Source: Labilibaculum sp.
GTDB lineage: Bacteria; Bacteroidota; Bacteroidia; Bacteroidales; Marinifilaceae
NCBI GenBank assembly: GCA_016743925.1
Contig: JADGFH010000053.1
Span: forward strand, 1-15,055
Direction: 5' to 3'
DNA length: 15,055 bases
The position numbers and the translations under genes were made by a program. Within the stretch, counting starts at the first letter, position 1; each line of letters begins with the position of its first letter. The notes under the pieces are model-generated. The model searched no databases and was not told the DNA's origin. It was given only the letters and a program-made list of their open reading frames with translations. Positions 14,909-15,055 of the stretch are shown in pieces.

Positions 14909-15055
14909 TATAGTTCAAAAATTGTACTAGATCATCAACGTCCTGTAATGAGTTAATAACATAATCTTCATTTACTTTTAATCGAAACAAATGATTTTCC
15001 AAGATATTAATATTTTCAGGAGACGAATTATTTAATTTTTCTAGACCAAATTGAA
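14901..15055 (-). CDS. C-terminal fragment of a small protein resembling acyl carrier protein
   Basis: A minus-strand frame enters from the right edge and gives 50 readable residues ending at TAA 14901-14903. The last third, LKVNEDYVINSLQDVDDLVQ, matches the pattern of helices III-IV of acyl carrier proteins, where a short acidic segment is followed by a T/S-hydrophobic-x-D-hydrophobic helix that ends the protein. Upstream, FGLEKL aligns by eye with the FGLDSL-type phosphopantetheine site, but with Lys where the attachment serine would be, and the following helix has extra residues. It could be a degenerate or non-acylated ACP-like protein, or the resemblance could be superficial. The gene overlaps the cyclase start by 8 nt, so the two are probably translated together. 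The N-terminal part is outside the window. Confidence 0.55.
   Translation of the reverse strand, partial: QFGLEKLNNSSPENINILENHLFRLKVNEDYVINSLQDVDDLVQFLNYNG

Noticed and set aside
1..15055. CRISPR array, insertion sequence, prophage, tRNA or rRNA
   Set aside because: No regularly spaced repeats, transposase or integrase frames, terminal inverted repeats, or tRNA/rRNA-like sequence were seen on reading both strands.

Overview
The window is AT-rich chromosomal DNA that looks like a marine or anaerobic member of the Bacteroidota (Bacteroidia, perhaps near Marinifilaceae/Marinilabiliales; the family is inference). The case rests on the gene content (PduO next to a DUF2795 protein, an rseC-rnfBCDGEA cluster, a large HAMP/PAS hybrid kinase) and on promoter-like sequences of the Bacteroidota type (TTG, about 19-20 nt, TAnnTTTG). 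I see no mobile element, CRISPR array, tRNA or rRNA.

Layout. Positions 1-689 (minus) hold a PduO-type cob(I)alamin adenosyltransferase, followed downstream by the first 22 codons of a DUF2795 protein that runs off the left edge. A 354-nt divergent spacer separates these from recG (1044-3149, plus) and from a secreted protein of unknown function that looks like an outer-membrane beta barrel (3299-4693), which ends at a clear intrinsic terminator. A 548-nt non-coding stretch follows.

Positions 5242-10805 form one tightly packed operon, rseC-rnfB-rnfC-rnfD-rnfG-rnfE-rnfA, closed by a second clear terminator. It encodes all six subunits of the Rnf complex, the membrane ferredoxin:NAD+ oxidoreductase that couples electron transfer to ion pumping, plus an RseC/SoxR-reducing-family protein as its first gene. 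The Fe-S ligands of RnfB and RnfC, the half-membrane cysteines of RnfA and RnfE, and the flavinylation threonines of RnfD and RnfG are all visible, so the complex looks functional. The ApbE flavin transferase it needs is not in this window.

The right end is a signalling region. A 941-residue hybrid histidine kinase (11010-13835, plus) converges on a membrane-anchored class III nucleotide cyclase (13832-14908, minus), and the two stop codons overlap in a TTAA. The cyclase start overlaps the end of a partial gene at the right edge whose C-terminus resembles an acyl carrier protein.

Most of the window is recognisable core metabolism and signalling, and I found no strong candidate for a wholly new system. 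The points most worth a second look are the cyclase's non-canonical base-specifying residues and its coupled ACP-like partner, an inverted repeat at the likely rnf promoter, Shine-Dalgarno-led genes in the rnf operon, and the uncharacterised barrel protein.
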